A stretch of DNA of 64,000 nt from Thermoleophilia bacterium. GTDB taxonomy: Bacteria > Actinomycetota > Thermoleophilia > Gaiellales > Gaiellaceae. The position numbers and the translations under genes were made by a program. The notes beneath the pieces are model-generated. The model saw only the letters and a list, made by a program, of their open reading frames with translations. It was not told the origin of the DNA and ran no database searches. Positions 47,136 through 55,347 of this stretch are shown here, one piece after another. The stretch lies in the NCBI GenBank assembly GCA_020845695.1, contig JADLFG010000042.1, positions 62,001 through 126,000 on the forward strand. Reading direction: 5' to 3'. Position 1 is the stretch's first letter. Each line of letters opens with the position of its first letter.

Positions 47136-48043
47136 ACGTTCTCCGCTCCCGGATCCCGTGGCCGGCCTCGGTCCTCCGCTGTCTCCCGCGGGGCCGCTCT
47201 CGGCCCGAACGGCTCCGGCAGGAACGGGGTGTCTCTCGCCTGCAACATCGCGCGCAGGCCCTCCGCCTCGAAGACCCGGTCGAGCTCCTGGCGCTCGCGC
47301 CCGTAGACCGAATGGACGACGGCGTTCAGCGCCCCGTTGAGGGTCAGGCCCGTCTCGACGCCCGCCGCGCTCAGCCCGAGCATGGTGATCGCCTTGTTGA
47401 TCCGCACCGACGCCTCGGGCACGCGGGCGATGCGCCGGGCGAGCGCCGTGGCGGCCGGGAGCAGCTCCTCGGGCGCGACCACCTCGTTGACGACGCCGAG
47501 CCGCAGCGCCTCGGCCGCGTCGAAGTGGTCGCCGGTCAAGCCGTAGCGGTTGGCGGCCTTCCAGCCCGCCAGGGCGGCGAGCAGGAAGGTGGTCGAGGCG
47601 ATCCCGCGCACCTCGGGCTGGCCGAATACCGCCTGTGTGGACGCGAGCGAGATGTCGCAGGCCAGCGCATACCAGAGCCCGCCGCCCATGCAGTAGCCGT
47701 TGATCGCGGCGATCACCGGCGTCCCGAGCGACCAGATCTGGCGGAGATGGGCGATCTCCTTGGCGTTGCGTCCGTACCAGTGCATGACGTAGTCGCCGGG
47801 CGACTCCGGATCGGGATGCGCGGGCCCGATCTCGGCATCGCCCATGTCGTAGCCGACGCAGAACGCCCGTCCCGCACCGGTGAGGACGACGGCTCGGACG
47901 CGCGCGTCCTCGTCCGCCGTCTGGAGCGCGTGGTGGAGCTCCCGCTCGAGCTCTGCCGAGATCGCGTTGAGAGTCTCCGGCCGATTGAGCGTGATCAGCG
48001 CGACTGCATCGTCGAGCTCGTAGAGAATCGACTTGTAGCTCAC
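47132..48043 (-). CDS. Enoyl-CoA hydratase/isomerase (crotonase) family protein
   Basis: A 303-residue crotonase. ALITLNRPETLNAIS starts the fold, the oxyanion-hole segments are TGAGRAFCVGYDMGD and INGYCMGGGLWYALACDISLAS, and FGQPEVRGIASTT follows. Mammalian enoyl-CoA hydratase uses two Glu residues, one in GGGCELA and one in QPE. Here the first is Trp (GGGLWYA) while the second is kept. That pattern suits isomerases or other crotonase chemistries more than simple hydration. The extra C-terminal 45 residues are charged and probably disordered. The gene is the first of a two-gene unit with the acyl-CoA synthetase, and CTC TCC TTT CCT (complement AGGAAAGGAGAG) gives a strong ribosome-binding site. 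Confidence 0.87.
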   Translation of the reverse strand: MSYKSILYELDDAVALITLNRPETLNAISAELERELHHALQTADEDARVRAVVLTGAGRAFCVGYDMGDAEIGPAHPDPESPGDYVMHWYGRNAKEIAHLRQIWSLGTPVIAAINGYCMGGGLWYALACDISLASTQAVFGQPEVRGIASTTFLLAALAGWKAANRYGLTGDHFDAAEALRLGVVNEVVAPEELLPAATALARRIARVPEASVRINKAITMLGLSAAGVETGLTLNGALNAVVHSVYGRERQELDRVFEAEGLRAMLQARDTPFLPEPFGPRAAPRETAEDRGRPRDPGAENV

Positions 48044-48184
48044 CTGCGGCTCTCCTTTCCTCGCGATCTCCCGCGTTCGCAGCCTCTCGGGCGAGGCCCG
48101 TTCGAGTCCCCGCCGGTTTCCCTGATGGCGTCAACCTGCTGTCCGGAGAGACTCCAGCCGACCGTCAGGCCCGCACGCCGGCAA

Positions 48185-48257
48185 AGCCCTCTGACGGACT
48201 CGAACCGTCGACCCCCTCCTTACCATGGAGGTGCTCTGCCAGCTGAGCTAAGAGGGC
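48185..48257 (-). tRNA. tRNA-Thr (anticodon GGT)
   Basis: Reading the minus strand, a seven-base acceptor stem GCCCTCT/AGAGGGC encloses a D-arm (AGCTCAGCTGGCAGAGC), an anticodon arm CCTCC-ATGGTAA-GGAGG with anticodon GGT, and the T-arm core GGTTCGAGTCC. The discriminator base is T and no CCA is encoded. Cloverleaf pairing is complete. Confidence 0.95.
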
Positions 48258-48311
48258 GCGCGCTCGATTCTACCCCGGCCCCGTCACGGACGGGCGGCCG
48301 GGTCTCGGACC

Positions 48312-48827
48312 ATGCGGGCAGGGATGGCGAAGGACGTCAAGGAGGCCGAGCGCGCGCTGGCGCGCGGACGACCCGACGAGGCGCTCGTTTACCTCTGGAA
48401 CGCGGTCGAGCCGGCCCGGGTCGCCGGGGATACGCGGACGCTCGAGCGGATCGGGCGCGTCGCGCAGCGGATCGCGCGGGGCGACCAGGCGGGCGAGCAG
48501 CGCGAGGCGCAGCGGCTGCTCGAGCTGCTCCGCTCGAGCGGCGGTCGGGCCGTGGCGACCGCCGCTCCGGCGGCTGCCGCCGAGACGGCTGCCGCCCCGG
48601 CCGCGCTGCGGGAGGCTCCGCCGACCCGGCGGGAGGAGGCCGAGGTCGAGCGCGAGGAGATCGTCGCCACCGGCGACTGGGTGCCGGACGAGGCCGGGGC
48701 CGCCCCGGGGGCGGAGCCCGGGAGCGAGGGCCAGCGGCCGCGCGGCGGGCTCGGGCGGTTCATCGTCCCGCTCGTGTTCCTGCTCGTGATCCTCGTGAAC
48801 GTGATCAACCGGCTCGTCGAGCGCTGA
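48312..48827 (+). CDS. Tail-anchored-like membrane protein of unknown function
   Basis: A 171-residue protein with an N-terminal helical, TPR-like segment (AERALARGRPDEALVYLWNAVEPARVAGD, then helices to about residue 75), an Ala/Glu/Pro-rich linker, and one C-terminal hydrophobic helix (FIVPLVFLLVILVNVI) followed by NRLVER. This places it in the membrane with its body in the cytoplasm. No family is recognised. An ATG four codons later (48324, MAKDVKEAE) is an equally good start. It is flanked by the two tRNA genes. Confidence 0.6.
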   Translation: MRAGMAKDVKEAERALARGRPDEALVYLWNAVEPARVAGDTRTLERIGRVAQRIARGDQAGEQREAQRLLELLRSSGGRAVATAAPAAAAETAAAPAALREAPPTRREEAEVEREEIVATGDWVPDEAGAAPGAEPGSEGQRPRGGLGRFIVPLVFLLVILVNVINRLVER

Positions 48828-48895
48828 CGGCACCACCAGCGCTCTGACCTCACGCTCGGGTCGAGCTTGAAGGTGGCCGCTCGCGGGCGGGGCAG

Positions 48896-48977
48896 TGGGG
48901 GAGGGAGGATTCGAACCTCCGAAGGCGGTGCCAACCGGTTTACAGCCGGTCCCCTTTGGCCACTCGGGAACTCCCCC
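48896..48977 (-). tRNA. tRNA-Tyr (anticodon GTA)
   Basis: On the minus strand the acceptor stem GGGGGAG/CTCCCCC with discriminator A, an anticodon loop CTGTAAA (anticodon GTA), a long variable arm and the T-arm GGAGGTTCGAATCCTCC form an 82-nt class II tRNA, as expected for bacterial tRNA-Tyr. No CCA is encoded. Confidence 0.95.
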
Positions 48978-49073
48978 AGGGGGCGCACAGTCTAGCGCGG
49001 GCCGGGCTGCAGCCGGGGTGGAAGGGGGATGTGGCTAAAGACCGCGCCCGGCGGCTCCGATACGCGGGAAAGC

Positions 49074-50258
49074 ATGGCGATCGACGTCACCGACCTGCTC
49101 GCGCGCACGCTCACGCGCGGCGGCTCGGACCTCCACCTGAAGTACGGCTCGCCACCCGTCATCCGCGTCGACGGCGAGCTCGAGCCGCTGGCCGAGTGCG
49201 AGCCGCTCGGCGACGGCGACCTTGAGGCGGTCCTCGAGGTGGTCAGCGAGCGGACGCCGCGCAAGCGCGAGCACTTCCTGCTGGCGGGCGACCTCGACAC
49301 CGCCTACACGGCGCCCGGGGTCGGCCGCTTCCGCGTCAACGGCTTCCGGCAGCGCGGCTCGATCTCATTCGCGTTCCGGTATGTCCCCGGGGAGGTGCCG
49401 ACGTTCGAGGCGCTCGGGCTCCCGACCGGCGTGCAGCGCCTCGCCGACGAGTACCGCGGCCTGATCCTCGTCACCGGCGCCACCGGCTCGGGGAAGACGA
49501 CGACGCTCGCGGCGATGATCGACCACATCAACTCGACGCGGCGCCAGCACATCGTCACGCTCGAGGATCCGATCGAGATCGTCCACGACGACAAGCACTG
49601 CATCGTCAACCAGCGCGAGATCGGGCTCGATACCGAGACGTACGCGGAGGGCCTACGGCGCGTGCTGCGCCAGGACCCGGACGTGATCCTGATCGGCGAG
49701 CTGCGCGACGAGGAGTCGGCGCGGGCCGCGCTCCAGGCCGGCGAGTCGGGGCACCTGGTGCTCTCGACGATGCACACGATCGATGCCGCCGAGACGATCG
49801 GCCGCCTGATCGAGCTGTTCCCGCCCACCAAGCAGATGCTGGTGCGCCAGATCGCCGCCGGCGTTCTGCGCGGCGTCGTCAGCCAGCGGCTGATGCCCCA
49901 GGCCGGCGGCGGCCGGATCGCGGCGGTCGAGGTGATGATCAACACGGCCCGGATCGCCGAGCTGATCAGCGAGCCGGCCAAGACCGACGGGATCCCGAAG
50001 GCGATCGCGGAAGGCGCTGTGCACCACATGCAGAGCTTCATGCAACACCTCGTCGCGCTCGTGATCGACGGGCAGGTCGAGCACGAGGTCGCGGCGGCCG
50101 CGGCCTCCAACCGCCACGACTTCGAACTCGCGCTGCAGCACGCCCGGCGGGCCCGCCACGCCGCGAAGCGGGGCGAGGGGCTTGCCGTCGAGGTGGACGC
50201 CCTGCACGTCCAGGATCCGTGGGAGTCCCCGTCGAGCCTTCGCGTCTCCGCGTCGTGA
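49074..50258 (+). CDS. pilT: PilT-type twitching motility ATPase, copy 1
   Basis: A 394-residue type IV pilus retraction ATPase. It opens MAIDVTDLLARTLTRGGSDLHLKYGSPP, the PilT N-terminal domain. The ATPase has Walker A GATGSGKTTT (from residue 135), Asp-box LEDPIEIVHDDKHCIVNQREIG, Walker B-like RQDPDVILIGELRD and His-box GHLVLSTMHTIDAAETIGR. The motif VVSQRLMPQAGGG is also typical. An in-frame ATG 45 bases upstream is rejected because the family begins at MAIDV. The stop overlaps the next gene (GTGA). A second PilT lies at 62390-63559. Confidence 0.9.
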   Translation: MAIDVTDLLARTLTRGGSDLHLKYGSPPVIRVDGELEPLAECEPLGDGDLEAVLEVVSERTPRKREHFLLAGDLDTAYTAPGVGRFRVNGFRQRGSISFAFRYVPGEVPTFEALGLPTGVQRLADEYRGLILVTGATGSGKTTTLAAMIDHINSTRRQHIVTLEDPIEIVHDDKHCIVNQREIGLDTETYAEGLRRVLRQDPDVILIGELRDEESARAALQAGESGHLVLSTMHTIDAAETIGRLIELFPPTKQMLVRQIAAGVLRGVVSQRLMPQAGGGRIAAVEVMINTARIAELISEPAKTDGIPKAIAEGAVHHMQSFMQHLVALVIDGQVEHEVAAAAASNRHDFELALQHARRARHAAKRGEGLAVEVDALHVQDPWESPSSLRVSAS

Positions 50259-51754
50259 GGCGAGCGCTCGCGATCGCCCTCGCCGCCGCGGCCGCGCTCG
50301 CGGGCGGCTCGAGCGCAGCCACGTTCACGATCGTCTCCGACGACGCCGCCTCCCTGCCGGCCTGGAGCGTCCCGAACGCCCCGGGCACCATCATCGAACC
50401 GGTCGAGCTCTCGACGCCGCCGGCGGAGCGGCAGGTCCTGAGCTACGAGCAGCTCCTCGAGCTGTGGCGCGCGGCCGGCGCCGCGTACGAGATTCCGTGG
50501 GAGGTGCTCGCGTCGATCATGCGGATCGAGTCGAGCTTCGGGCAGGACATGGGCCCGAGCTCGGCGGGCGCGGTCGGCCGGATGCAGTTCCTGCCCTCGA
50601 CCTGGCACGACTGGGGCGTCGACGGGAACGGCGACGGGATCGCCGACCCGTGGAACGCCACCGACGCCGTCTACTCGGCGGCGCGCTACCTCGCCGCCTC
50701 CGGCGCGCACGAGGACCTGCCGGCCGCGGTCTTCTCCTACAACCACTCGCAGGATTACGTGGACGCCGTCCTCGCCGGCGCCGCCCGCTTCGCGGCCGAC
50801 CCGCTCGGCGCCGGCTTCGGCCTGCTCGCCGTGCAGCCCGAGGGGCCGACACCGGAGGAGCTCGAGGCCGAGCTGCTGGCGGCCGGCGACAGGACCGGAG
50901 AGCTCTCGGCCCGGATCGCGGAGCTCGAGGCCGAGCTCGAGCGCGGCGGCTGGGACCTCGTCGCAGCCGAGCAGGCCGTGGCCGAAGCGGCCACCAGGTC
51001 GGGAGTCGCGTTCGAGCAGGCCCAGGCACGGCTCGCCGACGCGACCGCCGTGCAGGCGGCGCGGGAGGCGGCGCTCGGCCAGGCGAGCGACGAGCTCGCG
51101 CAGGCGGAGGCCGAGGTCACGCGGCTCGAGCAGGAGCTGGCGCTCGCCCGGGCCGAGCTCGGCTCGGGCAGCCTCGACGGGCTGCTGCCGCCCGCGCCCA
51201 CCGAGGCCGCGCAGGGGGTCGTCGACTACGCGCTCGCGCAGATCGGCGTTCCCTACCGCTGGGGTGGAAACCACGGCTTCTCGCTCGATCAGATGGCCTC
51301 CAGCGAGCCGCGGCTCGAGAACGGCTTCGACTGCTCGAGCCTGGTCGCGTGGTCGTACGCGAACGGGGCCGGCCTCTACGTCGGCGACTGGACCGGCGCC
51401 CAGTGGGAGCTCGCCGCAGGCGCCCCCGGCGCCACGCGCGGCCAGGGTCCCGCCCAGGGCGGCGGCGACCCGCCGGGCGGCTACCTGCCGGGCGACGTGA
51501 TCTTCTTCAACGACACGGACCACGTCGCGATCGCTCTCGGCAACGACCTGTTCGTGCACGCGCCGCGCACGGGGGATGTCGTGCGGGTGGCGCGGCTCTC
51601 GACGTACGGGCCGGTGTGGGGCTGGGCTCGCTACAGCCAGGTGAGCGGGATCGGCGACGTGCCGGACACCGGGCGGCTGTTCACGGTCGTGACCGATCCG
51701 AGCGCGGGCGCCGATCTCGCCGAGGACGAGGGCCTCGTCCTCTTCAGCCGCTAG
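50255..51754 (+). CDS. Bifunctional peptidoglycan hydrolase: lytic transglycosylase plus NlpC/P60
   Basis: A 499-residue secreted wall hydrolase. An N-terminal signal peptide (ALAIALAAAAALAGGSSA) is followed by a lytic transglycosylase domain (about 70-180) with catalytic Glu92 in IMRIESSFGQ and GAVGRMQFLPSTWHDWG. A coiled coil spans about 200-310, and the NlpC/P60 endopeptidase follows: IGVPYRWGG, catalytic Cys360 in NGFDCSSLVAW and His423 in DTDHVAIALG. It cuts both glycan strands and stem peptides. The GTG at 50255-50257 overlaps the pilT stop, so it is co-translated with a pilus motor. That suggests it opens the wall for the pilus machine; a general growth role is the alternative. Confidence 0.88.
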   Translation: MRRALAIALAAAAALAGGSSAATFTIVSDDAASLPAWSVPNAPGTIIEPVELSTPPAERQVLSYEQLLELWRAAGAAYEIPWEVLASIMRIESSFGQDMGPSSAGAVGRMQFLPSTWHDWGVDGNGDGIADPWNATDAVYSAARYLAASGAHEDLPAAVFSYNHSQDYVDAVLAGAARFAADPLGAGFGLLAVQPEGPTPEELEAELLAAGDRTGELSARIAELEAELERGGWDLVAAEQAVAEAATRSGVAFEQAQARLADATAVQAAREAALGQASDELAQAEAEVTRLEQELALARAELGSGSLDGLLPPAPTEAAQGVVDYALAQIGVPYRWGGNHGFSLDQMASSEPRLENGFDCSSLVAWSYANGAGLYVGDWTGAQWELAAGAPGATRGQGPAQGGGDPPGGYLPGDVIFFNDTDHVAIALGNDLFVHAPRTGDVVRVARLSTYGPVWGWARYSQVSGIGDVPDTGRLFTVVTDPSAGADLAEDEGLVLFSR

Positions 51755-51835
51755 CGCGACCGCTCGGGACGCGTGGCCCCAGACCGGCGGCCGGGAGCGG
51801 TCGCGGCGATCGATGTGGGGGCGGGACGTGTCCCC

Positions 51836-52071
51836 AACCCCGAACGCCCGGGCGGGGCAAGTCCCGCCCCTACATGCGGGCGGGGCACGAGCCGGCCCCA
51901 CGCCGGGGGGACGTCGCCCCAGCCTCGAACCCCCGGGCGGGGCAAGTCCCGCCCCTACATGCGGGCGGGGCACGAGCCGGCCCCACGCCGGGCGGGACGC
52001 GTCAGCCGGCCTCGAACGCCCGGGCGGGGCACGACGCCGGTCCCACGCCGGGCGGGACGCGTCAGCCGGCC
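51836..52071. repeat. GC-rich tandem repeat, three units of about 85-87 bp
   Basis: The 384-bp gap between the convergent wall hydrolase and HD-GYP genes contains no gene. It holds three tandem units starting near 51841, 51926 and 52013 (periods 85 and 87 bp). Units 1 and 2 share a core with GGGCGGGGCAAGTCCCGCCC, which can fold into a hairpin, followed by CTACATGCGGGCGGGGC and CGAGCCGGCCCCACGCCGGG. Unit 3 lacks part of the core. Similar hairpin repeats of the type GGGCGGG...CCCGCCCCTAC are scattered in many GC-rich environmental genomes. Bases 52072-52138 add a degenerate continuation. The gap may also serve as terminator for both flanking genes. Confidence 0.75.
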
Positions 52072-52138
52072 GGCGCCGGGGGACACGCCCGGACGGGGCA
52101 CGCGCTGCTCGCGCGAGGCACCGGGGCGTCGCCCCGGC

Positions 52139-52780
52139 TCAGGCGACCGGCGCGATCAGCGAGGCGGGCGGCAGGCCGAGGTCCGCGAGCGCGCCCCCGC
52201 CGATCAGGCGCTCGAGCGCGGCCACGCAGCGGGGGCAAAACTGCGCGCCGGCCTCGCGGCGAAGCTCCGTCAGGGCCGCGCGCGCCGGCCGTCCCGAGCG
52301 GTACGGGCGCGTCGTCAGCATCGAGTCGAGCGCGTCGGCGACGTGGATGATCCGGGCCGCGAGCGGGATCGCCTCGCCGGCCAGCCCGTCCGGATAGCCG
52401 CCGCCGTCGAAGCGCTCGTGGTGGTGGCGGATCGCCGGCACCGCGTCCCGGTGCAGCCCGAGCGAGCCGGCCAGCTCGGCACCGTCGGCGGAGTGGCGGC
52501 GCATCAGCACCCACTCGGCCTCGTCGAGGCGCGCCGGCTTGAGCAGGATCTCGGCGGGGACCGCCAGCTTGCCGATGTCGTGGAAGAGCGCGGCGTGGCC
52601 GAGCGCGACGAGCTCGTCCGGGCGCAGCTCGAGCTCCTCGCCGAGCGCGAGCGCGAGCCGCCGCACGCGGCGGGAGTGGGCGGCCGTGTACGGATCGGGC
52701 GCGCCGGCCGCCGCGAGCAGCGCGAGCGCCCCCGCCGTCCCTCCGGCGACGGACACCGGGCCGGTCTCGACGCCGATCAC
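52139..52780 (-). CDS. HD-GYP domain protein (cyclic-di-GMP phosphodiesterase type)
   Basis: A 213-residue stand-alone HD-GYP domain. It has the metal-binding AAHSRRVRRLA and LFHDIGKLAVPAEILLKP (HD signature), MRRHSADGAEL, IRHHHERFDGGGYPDGLAGEAIPLAARIIHVADALDSM (GYP signature) and a C-terminal GAQFCPRCVAAL in which the common FDP is FCP. HD-GYP proteins hydrolyse cyclic-di-GMP, a controller of pilus activity. The GTG at 52778-52780 is chosen because it fits the domain and leaves a promoter gap to the divergent murT. An ATG at 52850-52852 would overlap that gene's start codon. Confidence 0.83.
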   Translation of the reverse strand: MIGVETGPVSVAGGTAGALALLAAAGAPDPYTAAHSRRVRRLALALGEELELRPDELVALGHAALFHDIGKLAVPAEILLKPARLDEAEWVLMRRHSADGAELAGSLGLHRDAVPAIRHHHERFDGGGYPDGLAGEAIPLAARIIHVADALDSMLTTRPYRSGRPARAALTELRREAGAQFCPRCVAALERLIGGGALADLGLPPASLIAPVA

Positions 52781-52850
52781 GCGCGAGCCCCCATGGCTCC
52801 GGGAGTTCGCGACGGCCGCGTGGAAGCCTGCCTGCCGCGAGAATACCGGC

Positions 52851-54245
52851 ATGCGCCTCGCTACCGAGATCGCGCTGGCCCGGGCTTGCGGCCGGCTCTC
52901 CCGGCTCGCGGGCCGAGGCGGCGGTACGACGCTCCCCGGCAAGGTGCTGGTCGCGCTCGACGCCGGCGCGGTCGGGCGGCTGGCCGCCGAGCTCCCGCTC
53001 GGGTCGGCGCTCGTCTCCGCCACGAACGGCAAGACGACGACGGCGGCGATGGCCGCCGAGATCCTCGGCGCCCACCACCGGCTCGCGCACAACCGGGCCG
53101 GGGCGAACCTGCTCTCCGGCGTCGCGTCGGCTCTGCTCGAGGCTCGCGGCGCGGCCGAGCTCGCCCTGCTCGAAGTCGACGAGGGGGCGCTGCCGGAGAT
53201 CGCACGGCAGCTCTCTCCGCGCGCGCTCTGCCTGGGCAACCTCTTCCGCGATCAGCTCGACCGCTACGGCGAGCTCGAGCTCGTCGCCGAGCGCTGGCGC
53301 ACGGCCGTCGCGGGCCTCGATCCGGCGGCGGTCGCGGTTGTCAACGCCGACGACCCGGCGCTCGCCGCGCTCGCCCGCGGGCACGGGCGGTCGGTCGCGT
53401 TCGGGCTCGACGACCCGTCGGCGGCCCGCGGTCGGCTCCAACACGCGGCCGATTCGAAGTACTGCGTTGACTGCGGGTCTCCCCACGTGTACGAGGCTGC
53501 GTACGTGGGACACCTCGGCGACTACCGCTGTCCCGCGTGCGGCCTCGGCCGGCCCTCCCTCGACGTCGCCGCGCGCTCGATCGACCTCGACGGCCTCGAC
53601 GGCGTCGCCTTCGACCTCGTCACGCCGGCGGGGACCGCGCGAATCGAGCTGACGCTGCCCGGCCTCTACAACGTCTACAACGCGGTCGCCGCCGCCGCGC
53701 TCGCGCTGGCCCTTGGCGCCACGCTCGAGGACGTGCGGGCGGGCCTCGCTCGCTTCCGCCCCGCATTCGGGCGGTTCGAGCGGATCGCGGTCGGCGGGCG
53801 CACCGCGCTCGTCTTGCTGATCAAGAACCCCGCGGGCGCGAACGAGGCGGTCCGCACGCTCGTCGCCGGCGGGCCGCCCGCGATCGCGGTCGTGGCGCTG
53901 AATGACGAGATCGCCGACGGACGTGACGTCTCCTGGATCTGGGACGTCGACTTCGAGCCGCTCAGCGAGCGCCTCGAGCGTCTCGTCGCGAGCGGTGAGC
54001 GGGCCGAGGAGCTCGCGCTACGCTTCAAGTACGGCGGCCTCGACCCCGGCCGGATCGAGATCGCGCACGATCTCGGCCGGGCGCTCGACCGCGGGCTCGA
54101 GCTCGTTCCACCCGGTGGCGAGCTCGCGGTGCTACCCACGTACACGGCGATGCTCGCGTTACGCGCGGTCGCGACCGAGCGCGGGCTCGTGCGCCCGTTC
54201 TGGGAGCACGGCGGGCCGGGCGCGGATCCCGCACGTCAGGGGTAA
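52851..54245 (+). CDS. murT: Lipid II isoglutaminyl synthase, Mur-ligase subunit MurT
   Basis: A 464-residue Mur-ligase-family protein. With GatD, MurT amidates D-glutamate of lipid II to D-isoglutamine. The central ATPase has VSATNGKTTTAAM (Lys61) and FRDQLDRYGELELVAE. A zinc ribbon with Cys205, Cys208, Cys227 and Cys230 (YCVDCGSP, YRCPACG) is typical of MurT. The C-terminal DUF1727 part has LLIKNPAGANEAVRTL and NDEIADGRDVSWIWDVDFE, and GELAVLPTYTAMLALR near the end. The glutaminase partner gatD, usually adjacent, is absent from the window. The ATG falls at a GCATGC palindrome next to the divergent HD-GYP gene. Confidence 0.9.
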   Translation: MRLATEIALARACGRLSRLAGRGGGTTLPGKVLVALDAGAVGRLAAELPLGSALVSATNGKTTTAAMAAEILGAHHRLAHNRAGANLLSGVASALLEARGAAELALLEVDEGALPEIARQLSPRALCLGNLFRDQLDRYGELELVAERWRTAVAGLDPAAVAVVNADDPALAALARGHGRSVAFGLDDPSAARGRLQHAADSKYCVDCGSPHVYEAAYVGHLGDYRCPACGLGRPSLDVAARSIDLDGLDGVAFDLVTPAGTARIELTLPGLYNVYNAVAAAALALALGATLEDVRAGLARFRPAFGRFERIAVGGRTALVLLIKNPAGANEAVRTLVAGGPPAIAVVALNDEIADGRDVSWIWDVDFEPLSERLERLVASGERAEELALRFKYGGLDPGRIEIAHDLGRALDRGLELVPPGGELAVLPTYTAMLALRAVATERGLVRPFWEHGGPGADPARQG

Positions 54246-54277
54246 AGGCCGGGGGCGCGGTTGCCGATTCACGGAGG

Positions 54278-55270
54278 GTGCGCACGCTTGCCGTTCGGCT
54301 CGCCTTTCTGATCGTCGTCTGGCTGCTCGGCACCGCCACGCTCACGCTGGCCCAGGACGCGGAGGCGCCGGCGGAGACGCCGCCGGCCGCTCCCCCCGAG
54401 CCGGCGACGACCGAGACGCTCGAGACGGGGCCGCTCCTCGTGCCCGACGTTCGCGGGCTTCCGTACGTGTTCGCGAAGGGCGTGCTCGAGGACGCGGGCT
54501 TCGCCTGGAAGGTCAAGGGCAAGGTCGAGGGCTACGCGACCAATCTCGTCAAGGAGCAGAGCGTCAAGCCCGGCACCCAGGTCGTCGACACGGGCGCGCC
54601 GACGATCGTGCTCGAGCTCGAGGCGAACCCCGAGTACGACGAGCGGGGCGTACCGCAGGCTGCGTCGCCCTACGCGGGCAGCGAGCTCGTGCCCGTGTCC
54701 GGCGGCGAGGCGGAGGGAACGGAGACGGCGCCCCGAAGGGACGACGAGGCCTCCGAGGAGCGCGGCGAGACCGGCACCGAGGCGGAGTCAGCCTCCGAGG
54801 GGACGGAGCCTGCGCAGGCCGAGGAGTCGCCGGCGGCCGAGGGGGGCGACGAGGGCCAGGCGGCTCCGGAGACGATCGACGCCGAGCAGGCCTCGGCGGC
54901 GAGCCCGGCGGCGTCCGAGCCGGCCGCGGAGCCTGCGAAGAGCGAGCGGCAGAGGCGCCCGCGCGCGTTCGTCGCCCCAGGAGCGCCGCGCGAGCCGCGC
55001 GACGAGATCCCCCTGCCGCAGCGGGCCAGGAACCTCGAGCGCCGCATCGCGGCCGCTGCCGGTCCGAGCGACGCCCTGGCCGAGCACTTCCTCTACCAGC
55101 ACGCCTGGGTCGTCACGGGCGCCCGGTTCGGCTGGTGGCGCGGGGCCGAGGCGCTCCGGGTCCTGATCCGCGTCGACGAAGAGGTTCAGCGCCGGTTCGG
55201 CTGGAGCGGCTCGAGCGAGGCGGAGGCCCGCGCGGCGCTGGCGGAGGTCCGGCGGCTCTCGACGCCGTGA
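54278..55270 (+). CDS. Exported PASTA-domain protein
   Basis: A 330-residue protein with an N-terminal signal or anchor (LAFLIVVWLLGTATLTLA) and one PASTA domain at about residues 54-112 (VPDVRGLPYVFAKGVLEDAGF, ending TIVLELEAN). PASTA domains bind muropeptides or beta-lactams outside the cell. A long Glu/Ala/Ser-rich disordered stretch follows (about 125-235), then a helical C-terminal region (PLPQRARNLERRIAAA...WWRGAEALRVLIRVDEEVQRRFG) of unknown family. The GTG start has GGAGG very close upstream. It follows murT by 32 bp and probably shares its wall-related job. Confidence 0.78.
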   Translation: MRTLAVRLAFLIVVWLLGTATLTLAQDAEAPAETPPAAPPEPATTETLETGPLLVPDVRGLPYVFAKGVLEDAGFAWKVKGKVEGYATNLVKEQSVKPGTQVVDTGAPTIVLELEANPEYDERGVPQAASPYAGSELVPVSGGEAEGTETAPRRDDEASEERGETGTEAESASEGTEPAQAEESPAAEGGDEGQAAPETIDAEQASAASPAASEPAAEPAKSERQRRPRAFVAPGAPREPRDEIPLPQRARNLERRIAAAAGPSDALAEHFLYQHAWVVTGARFGWWRGAEALRVLIRVDEEVQRRFGWSGSSEAEARAALAEVRRLSTP

Positions 55271-55347
55271 GCTCGCGCCCGCCGGGACGGCCCGCGGGCG
55301 TGTGAGCGCTCAAGGCAGCAAGCTGCGCTGCCGATGAGCGACGCAGG

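Noticed and set aside
44964..48134. A 1056-codon frame extending the acyl-CoA synthetase
   Set aside because: The extra N-terminal part is the crotonase gene in a wrong frame.
51755..52138. Possible CRISPR array in the repeat region
   Set aside because: The units are 85-87 bp, differ internally, and have no unique spacers between conserved short repeats; no cas genes are present.
52139..52852. HD-GYP protein starting at an ATG sharing GCATGC with the murT start
   Set aside because: Two divergent genes with overlapping start codons would leave no promoter; the GTG at 52780 fits the domain length better.
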